Part shown: positions 25,896-33,940 of the stretch, one piece after another
Position numbering within the stretch: position 1 is the first letter of the stretch
Layout: every line of letters begins with the position of its first letter
NCBI RefSeq assembly: GCF_044872765.1
Contig: NZ_CP085253.1
Location: 1,240,001 to 1,304,000 of the forward strand
DNA from: Micrococcus sp023147585
GTDB taxonomy: Bacteria; Actinomycetota; Actinomycetes; Actinomycetales; Micrococcaceae
Direction: 5' to 3'
Length of the DNA stretch: 64,000 bases
Made by a program: the position numbers and the translations under genes
Notes under the pieces: generated by a model
Seen by the model: only the letters and a program-made list of their open reading frames with translations
Told to the model about the DNA's origin: nothing
The model's database searches: none

Positions 25896-26558
25896 TCAGC
25901 GGATGATCCGCCGTCGCCGCGCCTCGGCCACCGCCGCCGTCCGATTGTCCACGCCGAGCTTCTGGAACGCGTGCACCAGGTGCGTCTTCACGGTGGCCTC
26001 GGAGATGAACAGCGCCTTGGCCGCCACCCGGTTCGTTGCACCCCCGCCGATCAGCGTGAGCAGCTCGATCTCGCGCGGCGTCAGCGCCCCGCTGTCCCCG
26101 GCCCCCCGGCCCACGAGCCGCGCCGCGATCTCCGGGGCGAGCGCGCGCCGCCCCGCCGCCGCCGTTCTCACGGCGCCCGCGATCTCCTCGCTGCTGGCGT
26201 CCTTGAGCAGGTAGCCGGCCGCGCCGGCGTCAAGGGCGGCAAGGACGTCCGCGTCCGCGTCGAACGTGGTGAGGATCAGCACCGGCAGCCCCGGGAACCG
26301 GCCCCGCACCGCGCGCGTCGCCGCCGCGCCGTCCATGCCGGCGCCCATCTGCAGGTCCATGAGCACGACGTCGACGCCGGGCCCGGCCGCCCCGACCGCC
26401 CCGAACTCGGCCTCGGCGGCGGCCCGCTCGAGCACACGCAGCGCCTCCTCGCCGTCGGCGGCCTCCGCCACCACCGCGAGGTCCTCGTGCCCCTCGAGCA
26501 CGGCGCGCACGCCCGCGCGCACCACGGGGTGGTCGTCCACCAGCATCACGCGGATCAT
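25896..26558 (-). CDS. NarL/LuxR-family response regulator
   Basis: 220-residue response regulator. The receiver domain has MLVDDHPVVRAG, the phosphoacceptor Asp in VVLMDLQMGAGMDG and the Lys in YLLKDAS. The C-terminal LuxR-type HTH reads LTPREIELLTLIGGGATNRV, then ISEATVKTHL. Its ATG overlaps the TGA of the histidine kinase gene (ATGA). The pair is divergent from a MacB-like ABC transporter, whose promoter region holds several inverted repeats that are candidate binding sites. Confidence 0.9.
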   Translation of the reverse strand: MIRVMLVDDHPVVRAGVRAVLEGHEDLAVVAEAADGEEALRVLERAAAEAEFGAVGAAGPGVDVVLMDLQMGAGMDGAAATRAVRGRFPGLPVLILTTFDADADVLAALDAGAAGYLLKDASSEEIAGAVRTAAAGRRALAPEIAARLVGRGAGDSGALTPREIELLTLIGGGATNRVAAKALFISEATVKTHLVHAFQKLGVDNRTAAVAEARRRRIIR

Positions 26559-27970
26559 GCGTCCTCCACGCTCGGTCCCCGGTCATCCTCGCGCGCAGGG
26601 CCGCTGGGCGTCCGCGGCAGGGGCACCCGCAGCGCGACCACGGTGCCCTCCCCCGGCGCGGACTCTACCGCGGCCTCCCCGCCCAGCAGTTCCATGCGCT
26701 CGCGCACCCCGGCGAGCCCGACGCCGGTCGAGCCGTCCGTCCGCGGGGCGTCCGTCCGCGGGCCGCCCGCACGATACCCGTCGACCCCGGCGGGGTCGAC
26801 GCCTCTGCCGTCGTCCGCCACGTCCACCGTGATCTCCCCCGGCAGGAAGGCGAGGGACACCCGCGCCCGCTCGGCACTGGCGTGCTGGCCGACGTTCGCC
26901 AAGGACGCGCGCACCGCCCGGACCAGCGCGGTCTCCACGGCCTCCGGGACGGGCACGGCCTCCCCGACGACGTCCACGTCCGCCGCCACCGGCGTCCCCG
27001 CCGCGGCCTGCTGCGCCGCGAAGGCCCGCACCGCCGCCTCGAGGGACTCCACGAGCCCGGCGCCCGTGGCCCCGCTGCGCAGCTCGCGCACGAAGGCGCG
27101 GGAGTCGGCGAGGCTCTCCGCGGCGGTCGCGCGCACGGTCTCGAGCCGCTCCCCCGCGAGCGCTGCGTCCCCGTCCCGCAGTGCGTCCTGCGCCGCGCGG
27201 GAGACGAGCACGATCGAGGCGAGGCCCTGCGTGAGCGTGTCGTGGATGTCCCGCGCCAGGCGCTCGCGCTCGGCGAGCGCACCCGCCGAGCGCTGGCTCG
27301 CCGCGAGGTCCGCGCGTGTCGCCCGCAGCGCCTCGGCCACGGCGCGCTGCCGCTCGGACTCCTCGAGCAGGGCGCGGTAGGCCCCCGAGAGCACGAGCGC
27401 GACCACCGCCCCCACGAGGGGGCCGATCACGGCGGCGGGCGGCACCCCCTCGCCGGCCGCGGCCATGCTCAGCCCCACGACGCCGGCCATGGCGAGCACG
27501 AGGAGGGTGCCCGCCACCCGGCCCAGGCGGCGGTGCCGTCCCGCGACGTGGCCGGCCACGTGCAGCACCACGAAGAAGAGCGGGAACGCCACCCACGCGA
27601 CGTCGGGGTGGTGCGCCACGAGCAGACCCCACAGCCCGAGCACGACGGCGAGCCACACGGCCGCCGCGCCCCGGCCGACGTCGGCCCCACGCCGCCAGCG
27701 CCGCCGCTCGACCACGGTGCCGGCCAGGTACACGGCGGCGAGCGCGACGGAGAGGCCAACCAGCACGACGGTCGTGAACGGCCCGGGCGTCTGGCCGGCG
27801 CCTGCCGCGCGCACGCCCGCGAGCGCCCGGGCCAGCCCGACGGCGAGCATGGCCGCGAAGGCCACGTGCAGGATCACGCGCAGACCCGCCAGCACCGCCG
27901 CGGTGCCCGACGGCTCACCGGCCTCGGCGACGGGGGCGGACGTCGTCGTCGGAGGCGGGGTGCTGCTCAT
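26555..27970 (-). CDS. HisKA_3 sensor histidine kinase
   Basis: 471-residue membrane sensor kinase. About six hydrophobic segments lie between residues 25 and 215 with no large extracellular domain, so the sensing is probably intramembrane. The dimerisation/phosphoacceptor box is ERERLARDIHDTLTQGLASI (HisKA_3). The HATPase_c domain has an N-box-like VRASLANVGQHA, DDGRGVD and GVGLAGVRERMELLGG. Start ATG 27970 has TAGGGT (27977-27982, minus) six bases upstream. Systems of this layout usually control the adjacent ABC transporter in response to envelope stress or peptides. Confidence 0.88.
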   Translation of the reverse strand: MSSTPPPTTTSAPVAEAGEPSGTAAVLAGLRVILHVAFAAMLAVGLARALAGVRAAGAGQTPGPFTTVVLVGLSVALAAVYLAGTVVERRRWRRGADVGRGAAAVWLAVVLGLWGLLVAHHPDVAWVAFPLFFVVLHVAGHVAGRHRRLGRVAGTLLVLAMAGVVGLSMAAAGEGVPPAAVIGPLVGAVVALVLSGAYRALLEESERQRAVAEALRATRADLAASQRSAGALAERERLARDIHDTLTQGLASIVLVSRAAQDALRDGDAALAGERLETVRATAAESLADSRAFVRELRSGATGAGLVESLEAAVRAFAAQQAAAGTPVAADVDVVGEAVPVPEAVETALVRAVRASLANVGQHASAERARVSLAFLPGEITVDVADDGRGVDPAGVDGYRAGGPRTDAPRTDGSTGVGLAGVRERMELLGGEAAVESAPGEGTVVALRVPLPRTPSGPAREDDRGPSVEDA

Positions 27971-27976
27971 GCCGCC

Positions 27977-27982
27977 ACCCTA
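27977..27982 (-). promoter_or_regulatory. Leaderless -10 of the two-component operon
   Basis: TAGGGT read on the minus strand ends six bases before ATG 27970. Confidence 0.55.
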
Positions 27983-28022
27983 CGGCGGACGCCGCCGGCC
28001 CCCGCCCTCCGCCCCCCGAAGC

Positions 28023-28075
28023 AGGTGTCACGAAACGTTGGTATCCGAGGCGGATTCCCACACATCGTGACACCT
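28023..28075. promoter_or_regulatory. Large inverted repeat in the divergent kinase/ABC promoter region
   Basis: AGGTGTCACGA (28023-28033) pairs with TCGTGACACCT (28065-28075). Between them lies a second small palindrome, ATCCG-AGG-CGGAT. Position between two divergent promoters argues against a terminator; an operator or insulator is more likely. Confidence 0.45.
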
Positions 28076-28096
28076 CGTTCCGCAGGGGGTAGGGAC

Positions 28097-28130
28097 GGGA
28101 TCAACCGAAGGGTTGACCCGGGATCAACCC
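28097..28130. promoter_or_regulatory. Candidate operator and -35 for the MacB-like ABC operon
   Basis: GGGATCAACC (28097-28106), GGGTTGACCC (28110-28119) and GGGATCAACCC (28120-28130) form overlapping direct and inverted repeats. The middle unit contains TTGACC (28113-28118), a -35-like hexamer. A regulator binding here would control the ABC operon; the divergent response regulator is the obvious candidate. Confidence 0.5.
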
Positions 28131-28164
28131 TGGCGGTCGATGTGCGGACCGAGTCCCGGCGGGA

Positions 28165-28186
28165 GGCTGGAACAGACGTTCCAGCC
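28165..28186. promoter_or_regulatory. 9-bp perfect inverted repeat upstream of the ABC permease
   Basis: GGCTGGAAC-AGAC-GTTCCAGCC, 59 bases before the permease ATG. It could be a dimeric operator or a 5' UTR hairpin. Confidence 0.45.
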
Positions 28187-28244
28187 GGGCGGGAGGCGCC
28201 TCCTCCTCCCCGGCGCGACACCCCTCATCGAAAGGACGCGCACC

Positions 28245-29420
28245 ATGTTCCTCGCCCTGCGAGACCTGCGCTTCGCCACCGGCCGCTTCGCCCTCATGGG
28301 CTGCGTGGTGGCGCTGATCTCCCTGCTCCTCGTCATGCTCTCCGGCCTCACCGGGGGTCTCGCCCACCAGAACACCGCCGCGCTGGACTCGTTCGAGGAG
28401 CAGGGCGTGCAACGGATCGTGTTCGGCGGCGCCTCAGGCCAGGAGCCCACCGCTGACTTCACGCAGTCCGAGTTCACCACCGCCCACCGGGACGCGTGGG
28501 CCGCCACCGACGGCGTCGCCGCCGTCGAGCCCGCCGGCGTGAGCCAGGGCCGGCTCGTGGGCCTCGAGCACGCGGTCGAGCCCGCGCCCGGCGCCCTCGC
28601 CCCGGCCGACGGCGTCACCCGCGTGGACACGGACGGCGTGCCGACCACCGGCGTCGCGTCGGCCTCCCTGCTCGGGCTCGAGGCCGGCTCCCCGCACGCC
28701 CCCGCCGGCCTGGCCGAGGGCACCGTGGTCCTCTCCCAGTCCCTCGCCGATGAGCTGCACCAGGGCGAGGGCGGCACCATCACCTCCTCCGGCGTGCCGC
28801 TGACCGTGGTCGACGTCGTCGCGGACTCCTACTACTCCCACACCCCCGTGGCGTGGGTGACCACGCGCGACTGGGCCGCCCTGGCCCACTCGGACGACGC
28901 CGACGTGATCGGCACCGTGGGCCTGGCCTCGTTCGACGCCGGCGCGGACGCCGACGCGGTGACCACCGCGGCCGACGACGCCGCCCACACCACCGCCGCC
29001 ACCGTGCAGGGCTCCTACAACGCCCTGCCGGCCTACACGTCCGAGCACGGCTCGCTCGCGCTGATGCAGGGCTTCCTCTACGGCATCTCGGCCCTCGTGG
29101 TCATCGCGTTCCTCTCCATCTGGACAGTGCAGCGCACCCGCGAGATCGCCGTCCTCAAGGCCCTCGGCGGCTCCACGGGATGGGTCCTGCGCGACGCGCT
29201 CACCCAGGCGGCCTTCGTCCTCTCCGTGGGCGTGCTCGTCGGCACCGCGGCCGCGTTCGGCCTCGGCCTCGTGGCGGCGAACGTCGCGCCGTTCATCGTG
29301 GACCCCGCCACCGTCCTGGTCCCCGCGGCCGGCGTCCTCGTGCTCGGCATGCTCGGCGCCGCGCTGGCCGTGGCCCGCGTGACCCGCGTGGACCCGCTCA
29401 CCGCGCTCGGCGGCAACTGA
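28245..29420 (+). CDS. MacB/FtsX-type ABC transporter permease
   Basis: 391-residue permease with an N-terminal membrane helix (residues ~16-38), a large extracytoplasmic domain (~40-275) and three C-terminal helices. It ends in the typical FtsX-family tail RVTRVDPLTALGG, with QRTREIAVLKALGGS before the last helices. The ATG follows GAAAGGA. It forms an operon with the ATPase at 29478. Likely exports or senses antimicrobial peptides or lipids under control of the divergent two-component system (inference). Confidence 0.87.
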   Translation: MFLALRDLRFATGRFALMGCVVALISLLLVMLSGLTGGLAHQNTAALDSFEEQGVQRIVFGGASGQEPTADFTQSEFTTAHRDAWAATDGVAAVEPAGVSQGRLVGLEHAVEPAPGALAPADGVTRVDTDGVPTTGVASASLLGLEAGSPHAPAGLAEGTVVLSQSLADELHQGEGGTITSSGVPLTVVDVVADSYYSHTPVAWVTTRDWAALAHSDDADVIGTVGLASFDAGADADAVTTAADDAAHTTAATVQGSYNALPAYTSEHGSLALMQGFLYGISALVVIAFLSIWTVQRTREIAVLKALGGSTGWVLRDALTQAAFVLSVGVLVGTAAAFGLGLVAANVAPFIVDPATVLVPAAGVLVLGMLGAALAVARVTRVDPLTALGGN

Positions 29421-29477
29421 GCCACGCCCCGCCACCGCCGCCCGCTCCCCCACACGCCTGCCCGGAAGGACCCCCTC

Positions 29478-30269
29478 ATGAGCACCGCCGCCACCGACCT
29501 CCGTCTCACCGCCGCCGATGAGAGCTCCGCCGACCTCGATGCCCTGCGCACCCCCGCCGCCGCGGCCGCCCGTCCCGGGGCCACCCCCGCGCTCTCCGTG
29601 CGGGACGCCGTCCTCGAGTACCCGGACGGGGACAACGGCGTGCTGCGCGCCCTCGACGGCGTGTCCCTCGACCTCCTCCCCGGCTCCTACACCGCGATGG
29701 TCGGCCCGTCCGGCTCCGGCAAGTCCTCCCTCCTGGCCGTGGCCGCAGGCCTCATCACGCCGACGTCGGGCACCGTGACCGTGGCCGGCCGTGAGATCAC
29801 GGGCCTGACCCGCGGCGAGCGCACCGCCCTGCGCGGCAAGGAGATCGGGATGATCTTCCAGCAGCCCAACCTGATCGCCTCGCTCACGGCCCGCGAGCAG
29901 CTCGAGCTGACCGTGCACCTGGACGAGGACGCCACGCGGGCGGACAAGAAGGCCGCACGGTCCCGGGCCATGGAGCTGCTCGAACGCGTGGACCTGGCCG
30001 GCCAGGCGGACCAGCGCCCGCACCAGCTCTCGGGCGGCCAGCGCCAGCGCGTGAACATCGTCCGCGCCCTCATGGCCTCCCCCGCCCTGCTGCTCGTGGA
30101 CGAGCCCACGTCCGCGCTGGACCGCGAGCGCTCGGCCGCCGTCGTCGCCCTCCTCGGAGAGCTGACCCGGGACGCGGGCGTGGCCACCCTCATGGTCACG
30201 CACGACCATGAGTTCCTCTCGGCGACGGACCGGACGCTGACCATGGTGGACGGGCGGCTGCAGGACTGA
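29478..30269 (+). CDS. MacB/LolD-type ABC transporter ATPase
   Basis: 263-residue ATPase with Walker A VGPSGSGKSSL, Q-loop IFQQPNLI, signature LSGGQRQR and Walker B LLLVDEPTSALD. The first 40 residues are a polar extension absent from most homologues. GGAAGGA lies upstream of ATG 29478, 57 bases after the permease gene. Forms the transporter with the preceding gene product. Confidence 0.9.
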   Translation: MSTAATDLRLTAADESSADLDALRTPAAAAARPGATPALSVRDAVLEYPDGDNGVLRALDGVSLDLLPGSYTAMVGPSGSGKSSLLAVAAGLITPTSGTVTVAGREITGLTRGERTALRGKEIGMIFQQPNLIASLTAREQLELTVHLDEDATRADKKAARSRAMELLERVDLAGQADQRPHQLSGGQRQRVNIVRALMASPALLLVDEPTSALDRERSAAVVALLGELTRDAGVATLMVTHDHEFLSATDRTLTMVDGRLQD

Positions 30270-30323
30270 CCCTCCTCTCCCTCGACGCATGCCCCGGACG
30301 CCTCCTACGTCCGGGGCCGTCGC

Positions 30324-30329
30324 TAGGGT
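30324..30329 (+). promoter_or_regulatory. Leaderless -10 of the asparaginase operon
   Basis: TAGGGT (30324-30329) ends six bases before ATG 30336. Confidence 0.55.
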
Positions 30330-30335
30330 GGGGCC

Positions 30336-31379
30336 ATGACCCAGACCCCCGCCGCCCCCGCCGGTCAGACCTTCGCCCTCGCCGACGCCGTCGAGCTCGT
30401 CCACGTCACCCGCAACGGGTTCGTGGAGTCCCGCACGGCCGGCGCCGCCGTCGTGACCGGCCCGGACGGCGAGGTGCTCGCCGCGCTCGGCCCCGTGGAC
30501 GCGCTGATCTACCCGCGGTCCACGCTCAAGCCGTTCCAGGCCATCGCCTCGCTGCGCCACGGCGCGGACCTGGAGGGCGAGCAGCTGGCCCTGGCGTGCG
30601 GCTCGCACCGCGGCACCGCCCGCCACCGGGACGTCGCGCAGGGCGTGCTCGAGGCCGCCGGACTGGGCGAGGACGCCCTGCAGTGCCCGCCGGCATGGCC
30701 GGCCGACGCGGACGAGATCCTGCGCGCGGTGGCGGACGTGGAGCATCGCGCGGCCAAGACACCGCTGGCCTACAACTGCTCGGGCAAGCACGCCGGCTTC
30801 CTCTCGGCGTGCGTCGCCTCGGGGCACGACGTCGGCACGTACCTCGAGCTGGACCACCCCCTCCAGGCGGAGGTCACCAGGGTCATCGAGGAGTACTGCG
30901 GCGAGCCCGTGGCCCACGTGGGCGTGGACGGATGCTGCGCCCCGGCCGCCGTCGTGTCCCTGGCAGGGCTGGCACGCGGCATCGGGAAGGTGGCCGGCGC
31001 CCCCGGCCGCCGCGACGCCGAGATGCACGCGGCCTCCGTGGCGAACGCGATGCTCGAGCACCCGTGGGCCGTGCAGGCGCCGGGCCGGGCGAACACCGTG
31101 GTCATGGAGGAGCTCGGACTGATCGCCAAGCTCGGTGCGGACGGCGTCCTCGTGATGGGCGCCCCGGACGGCACCGCCGCGGCCGTCAAGGCGCTCGACG
31201 GCGGCGACCGCGCTGGCACGCTCGTCGCGCTGGCCCTGCTGGCGCACGTCGCCCCCGAGCACGTGGACCACGAGCGCCTCACCGCGGTGCTGCCCCGCGT
31301 CGTGCCGCCGATCGAGGGCGGCGGGAAGCAGGTCGGCTCCATCCGCCTGGCCCGGCCCGTGCTCGAGCTGCTCGACTGA
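30336..31379 (+). CDS. ansA: Asparaginase, Rhizobium etli type
   Basis: 347-residue member of the PF06089 asparaginase family (R. etli type II), unrelated to the E. coli enzymes. Hydrolyses asparagine to aspartate and ammonia. RSTLKPFQA (Ser62, Lys65) matches the serine-lysine active-site segment, and CSGKHAGFLSAC and GVDGCCAP carry the conserved Lys and cysteines thought to bind zinc in the family. The stop overlaps the next ATG by one base (TGATG). Confidence 0.87.
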   Translation: MTQTPAAPAGQTFALADAVELVHVTRNGFVESRTAGAAVVTGPDGEVLAALGPVDALIYPRSTLKPFQAIASLRHGADLEGEQLALACGSHRGTARHRDVAQGVLEAAGLGEDALQCPPAWPADADEILRAVADVEHRAAKTPLAYNCSGKHAGFLSACVASGHDVGTYLELDHPLQAEVTRVIEEYCGEPVAHVGVDGCCAPAAVVSLAGLARGIGKVAGAPGRRDAEMHAASVANAMLEHPWAVQAPGRANTVVMEELGLIAKLGADGVLVMGAPDGTAAAVKALDGGDRAGTLVALALLAHVAPEHVDHERLTAVLPRVVPPIEGGGKQVGSIRLARPVLELLD

Positions 31380-31780
31380 TGACCGCCGGCTCCGTCCCCC
31401 GCCGCCGCGTGCCCGTCGTCGAGGGCCACGCGGCGCTCACCGCGTGGGCCCGCGCGCACGACGAGGACCCCGCCGCCGCGGCCGCCCTCCCGCGCTCGAC
31501 GCGCGCCATGGCGGTCCGCTTCGCCCTGGAGGAGCTCGCCACGCGCGTGCCCGGGAACTCGGTGGAGGTGCGCGTGCCGCCCTTCGGCGTCGCCCAGTGC
31601 CTCCCCGGGCCCCGGCACACCCGGGGCACCCCGCCCAACGTGGTGGAGATGGACGCCGTGACATGGCTGTCCCTGGCGACAGGCCTGACCGCGTGGGGGG
31701 CCGCCGTCGAGAGCGGGGCCGTACGCGCCTCGGGGGTCCGCGCCGACCTGGCCGGGCACCTGCCGCTGATCCGGCCGTGA
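31379..31780 (+). CDS. Sterol carrier family (SCP-like) protein
   Basis: 133-residue cytoplasmic protein matching the actinobacterial sterol-carrier-like family commonly found just upstream of purF. The visible conserved stretch is STRAMAVRFALEELATRVPG and VEVRVPPFGVAQC, then DAVTWLSLATGLTAW. Function unknown; the family name does not imply sterol binding. It is translationally coupled to asparaginase through TGATG. Confidence 0.75.
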   Translation: MTAGSVPRRRVPVVEGHAALTAWARAHDEDPAAAAALPRSTRAMAVRFALEELATRVPGNSVEVRVPPFGVAQCLPGPRHTRGTPPNVVEMDAVTWLSLATGLTAWGAAVESGAVRASGVRADLAGHLPLIRP

Positions 31781-31846
31781 GACGCGCGGTGCGCGACGTC
31801 ACCCGCGAGGCGAGATCGCCGCGACGTGCCCCGTCCGCCCGCTCGA

Positions 31847-31852
31847 TAGACT
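31847..31852 (+). promoter_or_regulatory. Leaderless -10 of the membrane protein-purF-purM operon
   Basis: TAGACT (31847-31852) ends seven bases before ATG 31860. Confidence 0.58.
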
Positions 31853-31859
31853 GGCCCGC

Positions 31860-32327
31860 ATGACATCCGGCTCCGAGCCAACCCCCGTCTCCCCGCGCGC
31901 CCACGCGGAGGCCTCCGACCGGCACCCGTACGTCGTCCGCCGCGCCCCCCGCCTGGCCGCGGTGCTCACCCTGGCCGGCGTGCTGGGCCTGCTGGCCGCC
32001 CTCGCGATCACGGCTGTCGTGCACGCCTCCCCCACCCCCGTGGCGGACCCGTACTCGGGCCAGCCCGTGACGTTCGGCACCACCTTCGGCTACATGGCGC
32101 TCGCGTGCCTCGTGGCGGCGGCGCTGCTCGGTCTGCTGGTGTGGCTGCTGATGGACCGCCGCTCGCGCACCACCGTCCGCACCGTGGTGCTCGAGCGCAC
32201 GGACGACCCCGCGCAGGCGGACGTCAGCCTGAACCGCCTCGAGGCGGACGCGCTCCGTCGTCGCGAATCCGGCACCTCCCTCCCCGAGGACCCGGCCGCC
32301 CCCGCCGAAAGGACCCCCCAGCAGTGA
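31860..32327 (+). CDS. Two-helix membrane protein upstream of purF
   Basis: 155 residues with two membrane helices (about 33-57 and 77-98) and a polar C-terminus. No functional family recognised. It has its own leaderless promoter, and its TGA overlaps the purF GTG, so purF translation is coupled to that of a membrane protein of unknown role. Confidence 0.75.
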   Translation: MTSGSEPTPVSPRAHAEASDRHPYVVRRAPRLAAVLTLAGVLGLLAALAITAVVHASPTPVADPYSGQPVTFGTTFGYMALACLVAAALLGLLVWLLMDRRSRTTVRTVVLERTDDPAQADVSLNRLEADALRRRESGTSLPEDPAAPAERTPQQ

Positions 32328-33940
32328 TCTCCGCACGCACGAAGCGTGGCGACGGCCGCCTCACGGCCGCCCTCGACCCCCAGGACGCCGGCCCCCAGGA
32401 CGAATGCGGCGTGTTCGGCGTCTGGGCGCCGGGCGAGGAGGTCGCGAAGCTGACCTACTACGGCCTCTACGCGCTGCAGCACCGCGGCCAGGAGTCCGCC
32501 GGCATCGCCGTCTCGGACGGCAAGCGCATCGCCGTGTACAAGGACATGGGCCTGGTGTCCCAGGTGTTCGACGAGAACACCCTCACGGCGCTGACCGGCT
32601 CGATGGCCGTGGGCCACTGCCGCTACTCCACCACCGGCGTGAACAAGTGGGCCAACGCCCAGCCCACCCTCGGGGCCACCGCCGACGACGGCACCGTGGC
32701 CCTGGCGCACAACGGCAACCTCGTGAACTCCGCCGAGCTGCTGCGCATGGTCCAGGCCGCGGAGGGCCGGCACACCCACGGCGAGATGAAGCAGGGCAAC
32801 ACCACGGACACCGCCCTGGTGACCGCGCTGCTGCACGGCGAGGAGGGCAAGAGCCTCGAGGAGACCGCCCTCGAGCTGCTCCCGAAGATCCGCGGCGCCT
32901 ACTGCTTCGTGTTCATGGACGAGCACACCCTCTACGCCGCGCGCGACCCGCACGGCGTCCGCCCGCTCGTGCTCGGCCGCCTCGAGCGCGGCTGGGTCGT
33001 GGCCTCCGAGCAGTCGGCCCTCGCCACCGTCGGCGCCTCCGTCATCCGCGAGGTGGAGCCGGGCGAGATGATCGCCATCGACGCGGACGGCATCCGCTCC
33101 ACCCGCTTCGCCGACCCCACCCCGGCCGGCTGCGTCTTCGAGTACGTCTACCTCGCCCGCCCGGACGCCGCGATCAACGGCCGCTCCGTGTACGAGTCCC
33201 GCGTGGAGATGGGCCGCCGGCTGGCCCTCGAGCACCCGGTGGAGGCCGACGTCGTGATCCCCGTGCCGGAGTCCGGCACGCCGGCCGCCGTGGGCTACGC
33301 GGAGGCGTCCGGGATCCCGTTCCGGCAGGGCTTCGTGAAGAACGCCTACGTGGGCCGCACGTTCATCCAGCCGTCGCAGACGCTGCGGCAGCTCGGCATC
33401 CGCCTCAAGCTCAACGTGCAGTCCTCCGTGGTCTCGGGCAAGCGCGTGGTGGTGGTGGACGACTCGATCGTGCGCGGCAACACGCAGCGCGCCGTGGTCC
33501 GGATGCTCAAGGAGGCCGGCGCCGCCGAGGTGCACGTGAAGATCTCCTCCCCGCCCGTGAAGTGGCCGTGCTTCTACGGCATCGACTTCGCCACGCGCGC
33601 CGAGCTGATCGCCAACGGCGCGGGCGTGGCGGAGATCGCCTCCTCGATCGGCGCCGACTCGCTGGCCTACATCAGCGAGGACGGCATGATCGAGGCCACC
33701 GAGCAGCCGCGCGAGCGCCTCTGCACCGCGTGCTTCACGGGCACGTACCCGATCGAGCTGGCCGACGAGAAGCAGCGCGGCAAGGCCGTGCTCGAGGACA
33801 GCCCGATCACCGCCGAGGCCACCGAGGTGGTGGCCGCAGACGGCTCCGGCACCACCACCGTGGCCTCCACCGGGTGCGAGCCCGGCCCCGACTCCGACGA
33901 CGAAGCCCTCCTCACCGAGACGGACAGGACCCCGCTGTGA
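32324..33940 (+). CDS. purF: Amidophosphoribosyltransferase
   Basis: 538-residue first enzyme of purine synthesis (PRPP plus glutamine to phosphoribosylamine). The N-terminal nucleophile is Cys28 in DECGVFGVW, implying removal of a propeptide. The PRPP-binding loop VVVVDDSIVRGNT is present. Cysteines in AGCVFEY, WPCFYG and LCTACFTG match the four Fe-S ligands of the Bacillus-type enzyme. The start is GTG 32324 overlapping the preceding TGA, with GAAAGGA about 10 bases upstream. The stop overlaps purM's GTG. A 50-residue Ala/Thr/Asp-rich tail is extra. Confidence 0.95.
   Translation: MISARTKRGDGRLTAALDPQDAGPQDECGVFGVWAPGEEVAKLTYYGLYALQHRGQESAGIAVSDGKRIAVYKDMGLVSQVFDENTLTALTGSMAVGHCRYSTTGVNKWANAQPTLGATADDGTVALAHNGNLVNSAELLRMVQAAEGRHTHGEMKQGNTTDTALVTALLHGEEGKSLEETALELLPKIRGAYCFVFMDEHTLYAARDPHGVRPLVLGRLERGWVVASEQSALATVGASVIREVEPGEMIAIDADGIRSTRFADPTPAGCVFEYVYLARPDAAINGRSVYESRVEMGRRLALEHPVEADVVIPVPESGTPAAVGYAEASGIPFRQGFVKNAYVGRTFIQPSQTLRQLGIRLKLNVQSSVVSGKRVVVVDDSIVRGNTQRAVVRMLKEAGAAEVHVKISSPPVKWPCFYGIDFATRAELIANGAGVAEIASSIGADSLAYISEDGMIEATEQPRERLCTACFTGTYPIELADEKQRGKAVLEDSPITAEATEVVAADGSGTTTVASTGCEPGPDSDDEALLTETDRTPL

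Noticed and set aside
28023..28075. Reading the AGGTGTCACGA palindrome as a transcription terminator
   Set aside because: It lies between two divergent promoters, upstream of both genes, where a terminator would serve neither operon.
31379..31780. Calling the SCP-like protein a lipid carrier
   Set aside because: The family name comes from distant similarity; the sequence shows no basis for a lipid-transfer role.
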